A stretch of 64,000 bases of DNA from Mastigias papua. Taxonomy: Eukaryota; Cnidaria; Scyphozoa; Rhizostomeae; Mastigiidae. Below the pieces are notes generated by a model. It was not told the DNA's origin and did no database searches. It was given only the letters and a program-made list of their open reading frames with translations. Shown here piece by piece: positions 43,777-54,727 of the stretch. Positions within the stretch are counted from its first letter, which is position 1; the number at the start of each line of letters is the position of its first letter. The translations under genes were made by a program, and so were the position numbers. The DNA lies in the NCBI GenBank assembly GCA_964019165.1, contig OZ025269.1, forward strand, positions 11,134,191 to 11,198,190, in the 5' to 3' direction.

Positions 43777-46700
43777 GCTGTTTGGCTTCTTCTTCAACCC
43801 TGCCATTTCTCTTAATTTTGCAAATTGATAAGAGCTCAAACCTTTAGTCAGCATGTCTGCTATCATGTCCTCAGACTTGCAGAATTCTAGTTTGATATCA
43901 CCATCTTGAACTCTTTGTCTTATAAAATGATGTTTTATTCAGATATGTGTAGCTCTTCCGTGATATTGTGGATTCTTTGCTAAACAAATTGCTGACTTGT
44001 TGTCCTCAAAGATGGTAGCTGGTTTCACAATTGTTTCTTTCATACTTGATAGCAGCTCTTGTAGCCATACAGATTCCTGAGTAGCACTTGCTAAAGCAAT
44101 GTATTCTGCTTCGGCTGTAGAGAGAGCTACACAACTCTGTTTCTTGCTCCTCCAGCTGATTGCAGCGCCACTAAGCTTAAATACATAGCCAGAAGTTGAC
44201 TTTCTGTCATTCACGTCGCCTGCCCATTCGGCATCACTGTATCCAGTGCACTCTTTTTCTTTGTCCTTGCTGTATAACAATCCAAGGCTGATCGTTCCAT
44301 TAAGATATCTGAAAATTCTCTTTACTGCCGTCCAGTACTGCTTTGTTGGCTTTGAAGTGAAACGTGCAACACTGCTTACAGCATAGCTGATATCTGGACG
44401 TGTTCTAGTAGACAGGTACAGTAAACTACCTACAGCTGATTGGTAAATTTCTTGATCAAACATGTCGTCTTCTTCAACTGCTTTTACAAGATAGGAACCC
44501 AACTGAATAGGTGTTGACACAGCATTTGATTCTTCCATCTTGAATTTCTTTATCAATTCTCTTGCATATGTTTCTTGGCCAATCCAAATGCTATTGCTTT
44601 CTTTATTTTGTATCACTTTCACACCTAGGAAGTGATGCAATTCACCTAGATCTTTGACCGTGAATTTACCTGCAATTGCATCCTTGACTTCTTTCATGCG
44701 CTGATCTGATCTTCCTGCAAGAATTATATCATCAACGTATACTGCAATCAAGAAAAGTTCTCCTCCTGAAGCAGTGTAGATACATGGGTCACTGTTTGCT
44801 TGCTCAAAGCCCATCTTTTTCAAATGTTTATCTAGTGCTTCATTCCAGCACCTGGGCGATTGCTTGAGCCCATATAAACTTTTCTTCAGCTTGCAAACAA
44901 GCTTCTCTTTTCCTTTGACAGCATAACCCTCTGGCTGCTTCATATATATACTCTCTTTCAAGTCACCATTTAAGAAAGCTGTAGTGATGTCCATTTGATG
45001 TAGCTTTAATCCATATTTTGCAGCCAAGGCTATAACAGTACGGACTGATTCAAACCGTACGACAGGACAAAAGGTTTCATCATAGTCTTGTCCATATCTC
45101 TGTGCAAATCCCTGTGCTACAAGCCTTGCCTTGTATCTTTCAACATTTCCTTCTGCATCAGATTTTTTCTTGAAAACCCATTTGCACCCAACTGCATTTC
45201 TTCCATTTGGTAACTCAACAAGGTCCCACACATCATTTTCCGTCAGTGATTTCATTTCACTTTTCATTGCACTTTCCCACTCTTTCTTCTGTGGACTGGC
45301 TCTAGCTTCAGCTACCGTTCTTGGCTCACCTGGCTCGCCATTTGCAATGCAAACTCTTTCACCATAAAAATCTGTAGGACGTTTTACTCTTTCTGATCTG
45401 CGTAAGTGTTCTCCTTCAATTTCGCCTGTCTCACTCTCAAATGTTTGTTCAACTGAAGCTTCTTCATTTGTGTTTTCTAATTCAAATGTATACTTTCCAC
45501 ACTCTGCAGCTTTAATCTCTGTTAACTCTGTAGGTTGCTTTGCTAAATTTGATTCATTGAACTTAACATCTCTGCTAAAGAACACTTTGTCATTTTCTAC
45601 ATTAAACAACCTATAACCTTTGGTTTCTGTACCATATCCGAGAAGTACACACCTCTGTGCCTTTGCATCAAGTTTTCTTCTCTCGTCTTTAGGCACATGG
45701 GCATATGCGTCACAACCAAAGACTTTGAGATGTTGTACATTTGGCTTTTCTCCATACAATGCCTCATGTGGTGTCATTCCTCTCACTGCAGTTGTTGAGC
45801 TTCGGTTTCGGAGATAACAAGCTGTTGAAACTGCTTCTGCCCAGAACTTCTTTGACAAACCTGAATCAGACAATATAGCACGAACCATTTCCACTAGTGT
45901 CCTATTGAATCTCTCGGCAACACCGTTCTGCTCTGGTGTTTTCCGTACAGTGAGTTGGTGACGTATTCCATTGCTTTTCAGGTAGTGTTCAAAGTCCTTT
46001 GCAACATATTCTCCACCATCGTCAGAGCGCAGTGTCTTCACTTGTTTTCCAGTGGCCTTTTCAATCATGGTTTTCCATTCAACAAATTTTGAAAATACTT
46101 CACTCTTTTGTTTCAGCACATATACCCACGCAAACTTTGACTTATCGTCAATGAATGTTAGGAAATACTCAGCTCCACTTAGAGACTTTGTATCAAGCTT
46201 CCCACAAACATCACTGTGTATAAACTCAAGGATCTCAGAGGCTCTTTTCCCACCTGTTGATGGAAATGTGCTTCTCCGATGTTTCCCATCAATACATGGC
46301 TCACAGAACTTTGTCTCGCTAGATTTCTGATAATCAAAGCCATCCACCATTTGGTTTGCAGCTAAAATTTCCAAACCTCTGAATCCAACATGACCATAAC
46401 GTCTGTGCCAAAGTATTTCATTCGAATCTTTCACAGCAGCATGAGCAACTTCTCTTTCATCAGTAACATTCAAATGATACAAACTTCCGATTTAACTTGC
46501 TGTAGCAACAATCCTCTGGTTCCCATTCAGAATTGTGCATTCAGAAGCAATAAACTTCATTATCTTTCCTGTCTGAATTATTTTAGAGACACTAAGTAAG
46601 TTGTAGGAGAGCTCTGGTACAAACAGCACATCTTTTAGCTCACACTTTTGAAACTGGCTTTTACCAATGGCAATTTTCAGCAACGCTGTGCCTTTTCCAG

Positions 46701-47679
46701 TAGCTTTCATTATATGCCCGTCACCAAGGGAAATTTCTTGAGGCTGTTTTGACGTACTGTATTCTGAAAACGCATTTGAGTCATTGCACATATGGCATGT
46801 TGCTCCAGAATCAGTGATCCAGCTGTCATTCTTATTAACAGAACTGAGTGCCATTTCATGCACCACCAAAGCTACCACATCACTGTCTGAGTCATGTCTG
46901 CTTTGGTATCTCTCAACAGTGCTATATGCTTTCTGCTGTTTGCTCTTATAAGAAACTTCTTCCTTTTTCCTCTGCAGCTCGTAGCAGTTTCTCTTTATGT
47001 GACCAACTTTTCCACAATTATCGCAAATCGGTCCTTTCTTTCTAGGTCGTTGCTTAGATGTCAGTGCTTTCATATCATCAGGTATTCCTCCGCAGGCTTC
47101 CTTTTCCTTAAGCTTTATTTCTTCGCGCAACAGGCGCTCTGTCACCACCTCCATTTTCGGAACATCTTCACTAGCCTCAAGTGCCGTTACCAATACATCA
47201 AACGTTGAGGGTAAACTTGCCAACAAATGAACGACACGATCCTCTTCTTTAATCGGATCGCCAACGATTGACAATTCTTCGAATATCTCCGTCATTTCTT
47301 TAATATGCTGTTGAACAGATTGACTTTCCTTTAGTCGCAAAGAATATAACTTTCGTCGAAGAGCTAACTTGTTCGCCCATGTTTTCTTTTGAAACTGAGC
47401 TGAAAGCTTATCCCAAACAACCACGGGGTCTTCAGGGTCTCCAAGCAGATACAATAGGGACGGTTCTATCTACAAAACAACTATTGCCAGCGCTCTGTTT
47501 TTCTTTGCAACGTATTTAGAATACCTCTCCGCTTCCGCTTGAGGGGGTACAATTTCCGTGCCATCGACGAAACTCCATAGGCCATCCTTCATTAATGCCA
47601 TACGGCACTGAATTTTCCATGTAGGATAATTCGTTCCATTCAAAGGTACAATGCTAATAGCCTTCGTTTCTGATGCCAT
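43771..47679 (-). pseudogene. Copia gag-pol, one frame with three in-frame stops
   Basis: One frame runs from the ATG at 47679 (MASETKAIS…) to a final TGA at 43773-43771, about 1,300 codons. It is broken by TAG at 47472-47470, TAA at 46494-46492 and TGA at 43941-43939. Domains in order: gag with zinc knuckle CDNCGKVGHIKRNC, protease SWITDSGATCHMC, integrase HHCC zinc region (WHRRYGHVG…CEPC) and core (FIDDKSKFAWVY, TLRSDDGGEY, ERFNRTL), RT (QMDITTAFLNGDL, AVYVDDIILAG), and RNase H (STSGYVFKL, ALSTAEAEYIAL). No frameshift is needed, only the three nonsense codons, so this copy cannot act alone. Confidence 0.93.
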
Positions 47680-47797
47680 TTTGTAATGCAAAAATTAAAC
47701 GAGTCTACCAACGAATGTAACGGCGACTTCGATCACTTGCTTGGCAATATCGAATTTCACAAAAGTATACTAACGCTAGCCGTACACAACCTTCGTC

Positions 47798-47812
47798 GCT
47801 GGGCCCATAACC
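47798..47812 (-). other. Copia primer-binding site, anticodon-arm of initiator tRNA-Met
   Basis: Directly next to the 5' LTR, the - strand reads GGTTATGGGCCCAGC. Its complement GCTGGGCCCATAACC is the anticodon stem-loop of animal initiator tRNA-Met, including the CAT anticodon. Priming from an internal tRNA-iMet fragment is established for Drosophila copia. Confidence 0.85.
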
Positions 47813-48036
47813 TGTTGCAGATCTTTATTCAATAACACAGCGATAAAATTCAATATCCAATCATAGCACAATAATCGATAGCAAACTAGTATAAAAACGT
47901 GATAGCATTGTAAATCGCAAAAACCGAATGTGAAAATCATGTGATGGAATTCGAAAATGTCCACAGTCTCGGCTGTCAGTCAAAATAACAACAAAACAAA
48001 ACAACAAAAGTTCATAGCGAGTGTACTATTTCAACA
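47813..48036 (-). repeat. Copia 5' LTR
   Basis: 224 bases. On the - strand it begins TGTTGAAATAGTACACTCGC and ends TCTGCAACA, giving TGTTG…CAACA terminal inverted repeats. Confidence 0.88.
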
Positions 48037-48114
48037 CAATTCTCAACTTACAGTTTCCCTATTCTCTTCTTTGGTACCTCATCTACTCCTCGCCTGGTAA
48101 GATAATGCCCCATT

Positions 48115-48190
48115 GGAATGTTGGAGGCCCGTAGTCATTAGAGCGTAGTTACTATATTATACCCCGAAGCGGTGATTACAAGTTGATAGC
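48115..48190 (+). repeat. Possible tRNA-derived SINE head
   Basis: GTAGTCATTAGAGCGT followed ~25 bases later by GCGGTGATTACAAGTTGA resembles A- and B-box spacing of a decayed tRNA. It is similar in layout to the better copy at 48909. Weak. Confidence 0.3.
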
Positions 48191-48908
48191 TAATGGATCG
48201 TACCAATATTCATTCTTTATCTTCTATACAAATTCTATGGACATAAGCAGTATGTTCCTTTACATCTACTGTCATCACTGGGATGGATTTCCGGTGAAGA
48301 CCGACTAGACATTCCAAAAACATCAGGTAGACTTTGTAAACCATAACATTCTGGATTGTGATACCTATGGTCAGATTCAACCCACAGGCTAACAGGACAC
48401 ACATATGTACGATTTAACCAAACTGTGCAAGAAGACATCCCACATCGATTTATTTTATCTATGATTGGCTCCTCTCAACATGAACTTGCCAGATGGCTAT
48501 CAGCAATTTTAACACCGGTGTGAATACTCTACTAATGTACTAATGTCACAGGCTTGCCATTCAAAACACATAAAGGTTGTTGTTTAGTAAAAGTACTAGA
48601 AACAGGAGATTTCAAGCAAGATCGGGAGAATTTGGCAGCTGTCGGTAGATGAGATCTACGTCTCCTATTGGTGGAAACGGCTGGGAGAATTTAGTTATGA
48701 TCAGAATTTTCAACCAATCACAGACTTGAATGCTATGCTTTCTGGTAGTAGTGTACCAATTCCATTCTTCCATAAATCTTACTCTAATCGCAAGGTGGGC
48801 TGTTTTATAGCCTTGATAATTGCAATTTAAGTTAACACCTTTGAAGTATATTTCATCTTTCAAGAATTTTCTTTATACTGAAAATATATACTGTTATCAT
48901 CTAAATAA

Positions 48909-48975
48909 GTGATGGCATAGTAACTAGAGCGTCCGCATTACAATCGGGAGGTTGTGAGTTCAAACATGAATGGAG
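48909..48975 (+). repeat. tRNA-derived SINE-like segment
   Basis: TGGCATAGTAACTAGAGCG (A-box-like) is followed by GGGAGGTTGTGAGTTCAAAC (B-box-like, GGTT-GAGTTCAA) at tRNA-like distance. The acceptor arms do not pair well, so it is a SINE head or tRNA relic, not a working tRNA gene. The 3' body and tail were not identified. Confidence 0.5.
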
Positions 48976-49569
48976 TGGGAAAGTTAAATACACGTAGGTA
49001 CGAAAAGGATTGAGTATTTATTTTAGTTTTCACTGCATCAGTAGACTTGAGTAATACAGAAACAGATGTATGTGCCACTCTATGCATCATTGGCGCTGAC
49101 TTCGACTTTCCTTTATCTTTACCTTAAGCCATCCAGATTCCTCTGTTCAATATCTACAGAATGATTCAAGTTTTCAGAACTGAATAGCCAGTTCTTATAG
49201 GCGATTTTCAAATCCCTTTCTTACTTTCTAGTTATCGTTTTATTCAATCTTCAGTAGAAATCTTTCTCCCATTCACCAAGAGAAACATATACCTGATTTA
49301 GATAATGAACAAGATAATCTACCAGCGTCTTATGTAGTGGACTTCCTTCAACCATTCTGCTGGGCCCATCATCATGTAACTTGCAAATATACAATGGACT
49401 TGTGTATATAGAACAATAACATAACGTAAACACAAGAAAAACAGGGTAATCCCAGCCACGAATGGCAATGGGAACGAGGCCAGAGGGATAAGGTGCATGA
49501 AATATGAAATAGGGGCAGGAGTAAGAGAGATTGAAGTGACAGGGAAATCCATCCCATACGATGTAACTT

Positions 49570-50070
49570 TCTTCCCAAGTGGAGTATAACATGAAAACGA
49601 GTACGACACCGCTTTCCCTAATCCTAGCGTAAAATGAAAACGAGGTTACGACCACGCTTTCCCTAAGTGTAGCATGAGAGTTTCTACGACGATGCTTTCC
49701 GGAATTCATGGCCTTACTTTACGACGATGCTCTCCGGAAAGCATCGTCACAATACTGCTCGACGATGCATTCCAGAAAGCGGGGCCGTAGGACTAGCACA
49801 ATCCAAATTGTAGCACAAAATGGAAACGAGAATATGACGAGGCTTTCCCTAAGTGTAGCGTAAACTGAAAACGAGGTTATGACGACGACTTCCCAAAGTG
49901 TAGCGTAAAATGAAAGGAGGATACGACAACGTTTTCCCAAATTGTAGCATGAGAGTTTGTGCGACGTTGCTTTCCAGAATTCATGGTCGTACTTTACAGC
50001 CCCGCTTTCCGGAAAGCATTGTCGTAATACTGCTTGACGATGCTTTCCAGAAAGCGGGGCCATAGAGCCA
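49570..50070. repeat. Satellite-like array of ~45-bp units in two higher-order copies
   Basis: Units of the form TGTAGCGTAAAATGAAAACG followed by AGGTTACGACGACGCTTTCC are repeated with variation. They form two ~250-bp blocks (about 49575-49790 and 49810-50070). Each block ends in the same order: GCATGAGAGTTT, CTTTCCGGAATTCATGG, CTCCGGAAAGCAT, then TTCCAGAAAGCGGGGCC. The palindromic GCTTTCCGGAAAGC recurs. Reading frames over it are artefacts. Confidence 0.8.
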
Positions 50071-50264
50071 CGATGACCTACCAATACGACGGCCCATTTT
50101 TGACCCTTATGCCGCGCGATAAGCATGTGCGAAATTGCTTAGCTTGGCTTTAGGCTGCCTGCACATTGAGAGGGAAATAGCAAAGTGAAGCGAACGAGCA
50201 GGAGCGAACTGAAGCGAACGGAACATCATGCAGAGAACGGAAAAGCCGTAAATTCTGCAAAAAC

Positions 50265-51771
50265 GTCCCCTCAGTATATGCTTTGTTGTCGAAGGCAAAA
50301 ACCAGTAATGGGCGCGGAGTATAGCTTGCTGTATTGAAGCAGAGTCTGTTGCAAAGGATTGCGATGATTTCGTTTTCATAGCCTTGTATATGCGAATTCT
50401 GGTGGAAACAAGTGACTCCTTTTTTCCCTGAGTACGTAATAATCTGAATTAACTTTATCACATCCTGTAAGCTTATTGAACTCTTCATTCTCACCCAGAG
50501 GTTTTTGCAGATCCAAAGCAGCCGGATCTTTTCTAATCTTGAAAATTTTTATTTTTCCAACTCCAAGAAAGAAAGAAGTTGTGTCACAACCAGAAATAGC
50601 ATGCATGTGTGATAGTATCTTTGATACATTTCATCAAGACAATCATAGATCTTCCCAATATCTACAAATTTCTCATGATCAATTTTCATATACCATCTGG
50701 ATGACGGTCTTGCAATGGCGTAAGCATGGACAATTATAACCAGCACATCTATATCTTTTGCAACAACAAACACGTCTATTTCACTCTGACAGGCATGTAA
50801 TACCAGTCTTGTATCGGCTTCTTCATGGTTACAACTGTCAGACTATAATATTTGTGGAAGCTATCTCCTATAACTTTTCATCCTTTGTGAAAAGCAATGG
50901 TATCTTCAAGAGACTCCTTTCTTCTTCACTTCTGTAGAAACGACCAGCCAATCGTATTAAGTCCTTCTTATTTGCTCATTGGATCGTTTTCTGGTCGGTA
51001 GCTTGAATGTATGTGTGTTGAGATTCTTTTTCTCTTCGCTGTGGTAGAGAGTTTTTAACACTTATACTATTATACGCATAATTCACAATTTCAACACACA
51101 ATGGATTTGCCTCTACTGGTGGCATAACAAACTTTATCAGTGCACAGAGTCAGTCAAGATAATTTTCTTTAGGCTTGATTACAACGCATTGCTGCCATGC
51201 CGTCGACTAGCCAACACGCATTCTTTGGATAAAAGTTAGTAATTGCGTCTGCCTTATCAATTAGATAGTTAGGCAGAACATTTTTTGGTGATTGATGCAG
51301 TTCTCCATCAGGTGTAGCAATGCGGAATGGGAGTGCTGTCAAAGTGTAGTTGAAAGCAACGTCCGGATTTTGTAGTGAACGTAAACATTGTAACTTAGGC
51401 CATTTCTTAGCCAATTGCAATTTTCCTCCCCATCCATTCATTCATATTCAATTTCCGCATATGTGGCCAGTCGTCTATTCACACTTCCAATTAAACGCAA
51501 ACCAACAGCCACTACATCACATCATAGCGCTGAATGTTTCCTTGTGTAGCCTTATCTTCCGGTAATAGTGGCCACCTTCAGCTGCCTTATATGCGGAACC
51601 AGGTGCAACTGTACTGGTATCTGTCCGCCATGACTTATAACCTTTGCATGCATGTCTTTTATGGAGGATCGTTTGTCTTTCTCTCAGCTGATGGAAACCA
51701 CCCATCAAGATGATAACATTGTCGTAAATTTCGGGATATTTCCATAAGATATGTACCAAGCAAGCGTACAC
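50265..51771 (-). pseudogene. Decayed member of an unidentified multicopy gene family (HEEADTR motif)
   Basis: On the - strand, descending, pieces are VIILMGGFHQLRE (about 51720), KKWPKLQCLRSLQNPDVAFNYTLTALPF (about 51410-51330), CNHEEADTRLVLHACQSE (about 50840-50785), DVFVVAKDIDVLVIIVHAY (about 50785-50725) and MHAISGCDTTSFFLGVGK (about 50606-50550). A tail CNRLCFNTA follows near 50340. The order matches what I recall of large uncharacterised gene families repeated in cnidarian, fish and other aquatic animal genomes, with a 'HEEADTR…DTDVLVL…AxxGCDT' core. Acidic residues in the core could suit a PIN/FEN-like nuclease fold, but that is speculation. Several stops and frame changes occur. A 90-base relative lies at 9025-9115. 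Confidence 0.5.
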
Positions 51772-51859
51772 TTATTCATCTGCATGTGCGAATACATGAC
51801 CTTTTTCCAGTTCTCTCATTAAACGCAAAATCTTGTCCTGGATATGTTATGTTATGGAT

Positions 51860-52420
51860 TATGTTATGTCCTGGACCATAATGGATTTCAATCTAAAGTT
51901 TGGAGTCGAGCTCTTTATTTGAAATATACCTAATAATAATGGGTTCATAGTTTCTTCAATATTTTTAGCAAAGCCGTTACCTATGGTGCAAAAGTAATCG
52001 TTCATAGTATTTGCAATTTCCCTGTTGTTAGATATTTCCTAGCCACAGTTCTTGACATAATCAATGTTTGTAGATTTCGACTTTTTATTCATGATTTCAT
52101 TTATCACTCTCCAAGAACCCTTAATATCCCCTTTGCAGGCAGTAATCTTGTCATGGTAGTATTTCTTAAGTTGGGTGTTAAGAGTATTAGTTGCATTACG
52201 AGCTATCTCATCAAAGCAGGCGACTGGGATTTAACAGCTGTCTTTTATAGTTTATCCCTGGTCCGCATTAGTGTTTTAGGTTCCTCATTAATCCAGGGGG
52301 GGGGGCATTTTTCCGACACAATAATTCGGCTTAATGGGGCGTGCTTTTCAATTAGTAGAGAAAAAAGCTTTGTCCATTCGCCGACTGACTAATTCATATC
52401 ATCAGTTTGACAATATGGTC
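51860..52420 (-). pseudogene. LINE linker region between endonuclease and RT
   Basis: The - strand around 52390-52220 reads FSLLIEKHAPLSRIIVSEKCPPPWINEEPK… and then a basic stretch (MRTRDKL). This is the 'F---L-KHAPL------PWI--E---LM--RD' linker of CR1/Jockey-like ORF2. Weaker similarity continues to about 51860. Broken. Confidence 0.55.
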
Positions 52421-52699
52421 CCATCAGATATTAGATACATGAGATAAGAAAGCATTTTGGTTGAAATTTTTCATTTTACGAGTTTTTATTATCATATAAT
52501 CCCTTTCAACAGCAATATTAAATTTGTGGATGCAATAGACCGTAAAGCGATCAGTCATTCCCATTTCGTATAATTCCTGATTCAATAGCATTTCGGACAC
52601 AGCTTGTTGCAATGTGTAATAGTAGAAGAGCTGCAGGTAGCCCTGGTTGGGTCTTTTATAAGCTGCGTTAAACTATATATGTTATATATATTTCACAGC

Positions 52700-53612
52700 T
52701 TTGTAATATTGCTATCGGTTAAGCGATTATTTTTGTTTTTGCCAAATCACAGTCGGTGGTCTCCAAGAAGGATTAATTCTTTGCCTTCTTTATCTAATTA
52801 GGAGAGTATTCTCTCCATTCTCTCTAAAGGCTCAACCGTATCAAATTACACATTGCAACAAGCTCAACAAGTTAAATACCTCGGAATTATGGTTGATGAG
52901 AACCTGACATGGAATGAGCAATATAAAAACCTTAAAGGTAAAATAAAAAATGCTCTCTCGTCCCTGCGGAGACTAAATAACATACTCCCGCAATCTAAAC
53001 TAGATCAGGTCTATAAGGCACTGCTAGAGAGTCATTTGAGATACAGTGATGAACTATGGGGAAATTTATCAAACACAAAACTGGATCACCTTCAACGCCT
53101 ACAAAATAGAGCCCGCACACTAATAGAAGGCTCAAGATTAAAGGACGGGTGGAGGTGTAATTGGCTCTCTGTCTCAAATTTGATAAAATTTGACAGGGCA
53201 GTTATGATCTACAAAATAATAAATGGTCTCTGCCCCGACAGTTTGCAAGGAAGACTTGTCACTAGGTCCCAAATATCTAATTATTCAACAAGGAATTACC
53301 TTGACCTAGACATTCCAAGGCAAAACTTAGAATTCTCTAAAAAGAGCTTTTTCTATTGTGGTGCTAAGGCGTGGAACGAAATCCCATTACAAATAAGAAT
53401 GAGTTCCACGACTACCACGTTCAAAAAGAAATTAAAGGAATACCTGCAAAATTAGCATCCTTTCCCTAAGCACGATCCCTGGGAAGACCAGCAATACCAT
53501 TTAAATTTACTTGTAATTTTATTTTTTTTTATATATAACGTATTTTCTTTATAATTACGTAGCTGATAGGGTTTCGTGTAAAAATATAATTTGATGATGA
53601 TGATGATGATAT
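52700..53612 (+). mobile_element. CR1-like LINE 3' end with (GAT)n tail
   Basis: A single open frame at 52853-53455 covers the post-catalytic part: QQVKYLGIMVDENLTWNEQ, YKALLESHLRYSDELWGNLS, LQRLQNRARTLIEG, NWLSVSNLIKFDRA, YCGAKAWNEIPLQIR. It stops TAG at 53453-53455. The frame is intact for 200 codons, so the insertion is relatively young, but it lacks RT catalytic motifs and endonuclease (5' truncation). It ends in six GAT units at 53593-53610. Confidence 0.8.
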
Positions 53613-53661
53613 CACATGGAGGCCTGTACCAAGCTAGGACTAGAAAAGATTTGCTTTAGGG

Positions 53662-53846
53662 CAGGGGTCTCCAAACTTTACAGCCAGAGGGCCACATGAA
53701 CTTTCATCCAGCATGTTGAGGGCCGACGAACCGTATACCGCTGGTCAAATAATATTATTATTTTTTTTCTTAAGTGTCTCTGCGGGCCGGATTGAGAGGC
53801 CCAACGGGCCGCATCTGGCCCGCGGGCCGTAGTTTGGAGACCCCTG
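53662..53846. mobile_element. hAT MITE, 185 bp, with 8-bp target duplication
   Basis: Perfect 16-base inverted ends CAGGGGTCTCCAAACT, and the direct repeat CTTTAGGG on both sides (53654-53661 and 53847-53854). Both features are diagnostic of hAT elements. The interior has GGCC-rich words (GGGCCACATGAA, GGCCCGCGGGCC) and no frame. It sits inside a LINE endonuclease remnant. Confidence 0.95.
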
Positions 53847-53854
53847 CTTTAGGG

Positions 53855-54130
53855 GACTCTACTTCAAATTGTTTCCAGCCCTGTAGTTCGAATATCATTT
53901 CTATGCTCAAATCTTAAACCGTCTTTGATATAAATTGCGACACCACCACCATGGTTGGGTCCTTCAAGCCTTACTTGTTCATAGCCATGTATACAGGTCA
54001 GTTCTTTTGGATACTGAGAATCAATTTTGATCTCATTGAAGGCCAAGATGTGAATTCCAAGCTGAAAAAGTAGAAATTCGATTTCATCAAAATGGCCTCT
54101 TGTACCATTTACATTGAGGGAAGCGACTGC
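53855..54130 (-). pseudogene. LINE ORF2 endonuclease (APE-type) N-terminal part
   Basis: The - strand from about 54140 reads MAVASLNVNGTRGHFDEIEFLLFQLGIHILAFNEIKIDS, then HGGGVAIYIKDGLRF. This is the apurinic-like endonuclease start ('LNVNG-R…D---LNEIK') and the GGVA-Y-K-GL motif of CR1/Jockey-like ORF2. A stop lies at 53864 and the sequence runs into the hAT MITE. The rest of ORF2 is missing or unrecognisable. Confidence 0.75.
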
Positions 54131-54262
54131 CATACCCTTTCTATCCCAAGACTTCGAAAACCAAGTTTCTCCTTCCTGGAAATTGGTGCTTGTAAGAAGT
54201 GTGAGGGTAATTGTGTGGCCCCACACCCCATGTCATTGGTCCCCTTTCTGTCAATGAATATG

Positions 54263-54727
54263 TTAAAGACTACGTAACTTTCCGATAATATTAGATAATA
54301 ACTTTGTAACTCCTTTCTGATTTAAATGTAATCCACTGCGACCTATATCACTATTTAGAATATTACTGTTGTTTATAATACTCAAGCCTAGGCTAAACAT
54401 CTCTGAATTAATAGTCTGAACGTTCATGTTTGCTTTGGTGTTGTCACTCCTTCTGATTGGCAAAGATAGTATCACCTCATATCCATTGGGTGCGCTCTCT
54501 ATTTCTCCTTTCAGGGCCAGGAGTTTCCTTGCTATCTCCTCCGCAGAGCAGTCCGCTGTATCATTCGTAGCAGCATGTAGAATAATTTTTGAGGGCTTGT
54601 TTGGTAATAACGGCTTGATATAATCTTTCATGTCGTCAACCATTGTACTACTGTCAACCCTTTTTCCGAGCTTTGATTCCATTCGACCATGTACAATGCT
54701 GCCCCCTACTACTAACAAGACTTCCAA
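54263..54727 (-). pseudogene. LINE ORF1 esterase (SGNH/GDSL-type) domain
   Basis: A 154-codon open frame on the - strand starts LVVGGSIVHGRME (block I with the nucleophile Ser). It carries HAATNDTAD (block III Asn) near the middle and SGLHLNQKG near the end (block V D--H with D at DIGRSGLH). These are the SGNH hydrolase landmarks seen in ORF1 proteins of some CR1-like LINEs. Position, directly upstream of the endonuclease on the same strand, fits ORF1 preceding ORF2. No true ATG opens the frame, so the 5' end is truncated. No stop interrupts it and all catalytic positions are kept. Confidence 0.75.

Larger units (their letters stand above)
43552..48036 (-). mobile_element. Copia (Ty1-type) LTR retrotransposon, nearly full length
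   Basis: It is read on the - strand: 5' LTR 47813-48036, primer-binding site 47798-47812, gag-pol 47679-43771, polypurine tract about 43764-43775, 3' LTR about 43552-43763. The two LTRs differ at only a few bases over about 210 positions (for example CGATAG/CGACAG and AAAACC/AAGACC), so the insertion is fairly young. The outer end of the 3' LTR is replaced by unrelated sequence for its last ~12 bases, and I find no target duplication. The element lies about 0.7 kb downstream of FPGT in opposite orientation. Confidence 0.92.

Noticed and set aside
48120..48190. A functional tRNA gene
   Set aside because: Box-like words are present but arms do not pair into a cloverleaf; at most a SINE relic.
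49251..49709. 152-codon - strand frame
   Set aside because: Part of it runs over the satellite-like units and the rest has no similarity I know; no ATG-supported gene model.
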